Origin: Deltaproteobacteria bacterium
GTDB taxonomy: Bacteria > Desulfobacterota > Binatia > Bin18
NCBI GenBank assembly: GCA_016200595.1
Contig: JACQEL010000155.1
Location: forward strand, 1 to 5,516
Direction: 5' to 3'
Length of the DNA stretch: 5,516 nucleotides
The translations under genes and the position numbers were made by a program. Below, in pieces: positions 1 to 5,516 of the stretch. Positions within the stretch are counted from its first letter, which is position 1, and each line of letters begins with the position of its first letter. The notes under the pieces were generated by a model. It was given only the letters and a program-made list of their open reading frames with translations. It was not told where the DNA came from and searched no databases.

Positions 1-129
1 AGAGCGATAGCTTGGTATCCCCTAACGCTAGCGCAATCGAGAAAATTGGCTTATGAACTCTTGGCAGCAGCAGAGCGAGAACAAGAAAGGCTAAACAACC
101 CCCCTGCCCCTTCAGCCGGTAATCCCTAG
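1..129 (+). CDS. 3' end of an unrecognised upstream gene (partial)
   Basis: The first reading frame is open from the window edge to a TAG at 127-129, giving 42 residues. The composition looks like a genuine C-terminus: a hydrophobic/aromatic start (RAIAWYPLTLAQ), then an amphipathic helix rich in Ala, Leu, Glu and Arg (LAYELLAAAEREQERL), then a Pro-rich tail (NNPPAPSAGNP). I do not recognise a family and assign no function. It lies on the same strand as the UvrA gene but about 430 bases upstream with repeats between, so an operon is not indicated. The open stretch is short enough to be chance; the helix-like composition is the main reason for calling it. Confidence 0.4.
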   Translation, partial: RAIAWYPLTLAQSRKLAYELLAAAEREQERLNNPPAPSAGNP

Positions 130-210
130 GTTAGTCAAGTATATTATTATAACACGAAAAGGGGACTTTTCCCTTAATCGAACTGTTGTGAAAATCGTTG
201 TAAATCGAGT

Positions 211-255
211 GGGGAAACCAGGGGATTGAGGGGGTCAGCAGGGAAATCCCCCCTC
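211..255 (+). other. G-rich tract with quadruplex pattern, overlapping a C-rich hairpin
   Basis: Four G runs (211-214, 221-224, 230-234, 241-243) are separated by loops of 6, 5 and 6 bases, which fits the usual G3+N1-7 quadruplex pattern on the plus strand. The same bases can form a duplex instead: GGGGATT (221-227) pairs with AATCCCC (245-251), or GAGGGGG (228-234) pairs with CCCCCTC (249-255). These folds are mutually exclusive. There is no following T tract, so it does not read as an intrinsic terminator. The pattern is seen directly; any role in transcription or translation is inference. Confidence 0.45.
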
Positions 256-395
256 TCTGCCTTTCTCCTTGTTTTTCGCGTATTTAGCTGCCTTTCTGCC
301 TACTTAGCAAAACTGAAAGTTACGTTCCTCCTGAACAGTCTCAACCTTACCACAGCGCCCGTCTAGACTCACTCGCCTCTGACGCTTATGAAGAG

Positions 396-538
396 AGCAG
401 TCAGCACTCAGCGATCAGCAGTCAGCTTTAGAAGGAAAGAGGACGAAAGGGAGAACCAAATTTTTCTGTTCACCGATTCCCCGTTTCTCCGATTCCTGAC
501 TTCCTGGGCTGAAAGCTGATCGCTGACGGCTGATTGCT
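396..538. repeat. Fold-back (MITE-like) element with inverted heptamer arrays as arms
   Basis: Bases 396-419 and 515-538 are inverted copies matching at 21 of 24 positions. Each arm is an array of four heptamers: NNTCAGC units at 399-405, 406-412, 413-419 and 420-426 on the left, and GCTGANN units at 508-514, 515-521, 522-528 and 529-535 on the right. The 81-base centre is purine-rich on its left and pyrimidine-rich on its right, with CCGATTCC occurring at 473-480 and 489-496. GCTTA at 384-388 and 536-540 could be a flanking direct repeat, but it overlaps the right arm, so this is weak. No transposase is encoded. The element ends just before the Shine-Dalgarno sequence of the UvrA gene. Confidence 0.7.
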
Positions 539-546
539 TAGAAAGT

Positions 547-551
547 GGAGG
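547..551 (+). promoter_or_regulatory. Shine-Dalgarno sequence deciding the TTG start at 558
   Basis: GGAGG at 547-551 lies six bases before the TTG at 558-560, a near-ideal spacing. The only other in-frame start after the stop at 531-533 is the TTG at 534. That codon lies inside the right arm of the fold-back element and has no purine-rich site before it. No further usable start occurs before the codon at 657, which would leave only five residues before the first Walker A motif. Confidence 0.75.
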
Positions 552-557
552 ACGCGG

Positions 558-4811
<4,254 letters not shown>

Positions 4812-5516
4812 CACCTTACCGCCTTGCCGCTCTCTTCCCGTGATGGGCTTATTGCCGAGCCGATTCTCAAAGAGATCGTACCACGGCTATCATTTTTGAA
4901 TGAAGTGGGCTTGTCGTACTTGACCCTCGACCGTCGGGCGGACACGCTCTCAGGTGGTGAGGCGCAACGGATTCGCCTGGCCGCGCAACTGGGCTCGAAC
5001 TTGCGGGGCGTGTGTTACATCCTCGATGAGCCGACGATCGGCCTGCATCCCCGTGACAACGCGCGGTTGCTGACCACCTTGCGGAACCTGCAACAGCGCG
5101 GCAACACCGTGCTGGTAGTCGAGCATGACGAGCAGACGATCAACAGTGCAGACATCGTGGTTGATCTTGGCCCGGGCGCTGGGGTGCATGGCGGCAAAGT
5201 GGTAGCGATCGGCACTCCGCGCGAACTCCGTCACAACCCGGAGTCGATCACTGGCCAGTTCCTTGACTCAACCCATCCGCGTCTGGGGCCGTTGCGCCCG
5301 CTGGAGAATCGGCCGCGCCTGTCAATCCTCGGCGCGCGCGAGCACAACTTGCGTGCCATCGACGTGCATATTCCAATGGGGACCTGGACTTGCATTACCG
5401 GTGTCTCGGGCTCAGGCAAGAGTTCGCTGGTGCAAGAAGTCTTGGTGAAAGGACTCAAGAAAAAGCTCGGCCTGTTTGCTGGCCGGGCAGGTACTCACGA
5501 CCGCATTGAAGGCGGC
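4812..5516 (+). pseudogene. uvrA: Severed C-terminal part of UvrA copy B (partial at the window edge)
   Basis: The 235 codons after the TAG are open in the same frame and encode UvrA throughout: the helix before the signature (GLIAEPILKEI), LSGGEAQRIRLAAQLGS, the Walker B segment YILDEPTIGLHPRD, the H-loop VVEHDE, the inter-domain region and the second-domain Walker A GVSGSGKSS. The first in-frame ATG is far inside, at 5379. Candidate TTG or GTG codons near the start (4824, 4893, 4905) have no good Shine-Dalgarno sequence, so independent translation is unlikely. A fragment lacking the first Walker A could not form the normal ATPase by itself. It could equally be part of a single functional CDS if the TAG is a sequencing error or is read through. 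Confidence 0.75.

Larger units (their letters stand above)
130..557. other. Intergenic region with repeats, upstream of the tandem uvrA
   Basis: No convincing gene is visible on either strand. The left part (about 130-180) is AT-rich and contains a TATAAC hexamer at 148-153 that could be a -10 element, but no good -35 lies 16-18 bases before it, so I do not call a promoter. A G-rich/C-rich structure lies at 211-255. The decamer CTGCCTTTCT occurs twice (257-266 and 288-297). From 396 to 538 there is a fold-back repeat element. I see no clear rho-independent terminator for the upstream gene and no canonical LexA box. Confidence 0.6.

Noticed and set aside
159..175. Possible terminator hairpin AAGGG / CCCTT after the upstream gene
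   Set aside because: The stem is only five base pairs with two A-T pairs, and no T tract follows.
324..336. GTTC-N5-GAAC inverted repeat as an SOS (LexA) operator
   Set aside because: It does not match the known LexA boxes I can name (CTGT-N8-ACAG, GAAC-N4-GTTC, GTTC-N7-GTTC). A short palindrome like this is expected by chance.
534..557. Eight-residue N-terminal extension from the TTG at 534
   Set aside because: It lies inside the right arm of the fold-back element with no Shine-Dalgarno sequence, while the TTG at 558 has GGAGG six bases before it.
4812..5516. Independent second gene starting after the TAG
   Set aside because: There is no ATG until 5379 and no convincing ribosome-binding site before the early TTG/GTG codons. 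The fragment begins in the middle of an ATPase domain.

Overview
The window is almost entirely one very large, plus-strand DNA-repair gene: a tandem fusion of two UvrA excinuclease subunits (UvrA-UvrA), running from a TTG start at 558 off the right edge at 5516. An in-frame amber codon (TAG, 4809-4811) breaks it inside the first ATPase domain of the second copy. The sequence looks bacterial, GC-rich within the gene, with an AT-rich patch upstream and many short repeats. Fused double UvrA proteins are known from Chlamydiae and several environmental bacterial lineages. Base composition argues against Chlamydia itself, and I cannot name a lineage from this sequence alone.

Layout: 1-129 is probably the 3' end of an unrecognised gene on the same strand. 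130-557 is intergenic. It holds a four-run G-rich tract that competes with a C-rich hairpin (211-255), then a fold-back element (about 396-538) whose two arms are inverted heptamer arrays ending just before the Shine-Dalgarno sequence (547-551). 558-3485 encodes UvrA copy A, with two complete ATPase modules. Its second ATPase domain carries about 48 extra residues, translated from a palindromic repeat of a type normally found between genes. 3486-3557 is the linker between the copies, made of two translated heptamer arrays (five and four units). 3558 onward is copy B; the TAG falls at codon 1418, and the same frame then stays open with intact UvrA motifs to the window edge.

The two copies are not equivalent. 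Copy B keeps the usual UvrB-docking signature (GRKGFH ... RIDG), whereas copy A has lost it and has an altered ABC signature helix (LSGGELER instead of LSGGEAQR). So the amber codon hits the copy that looks more able to recruit UvrB. Because the linker repeats have a 7-bp period and both shifted frames stop inside the second array, a one-unit change in the first array would turn the double UvrA into a single UvrA of ordinary size. These points are the most interesting in the window. The alternative explanation for the TAG, a sequencing or assembly error, cannot be excluded from one sequence.
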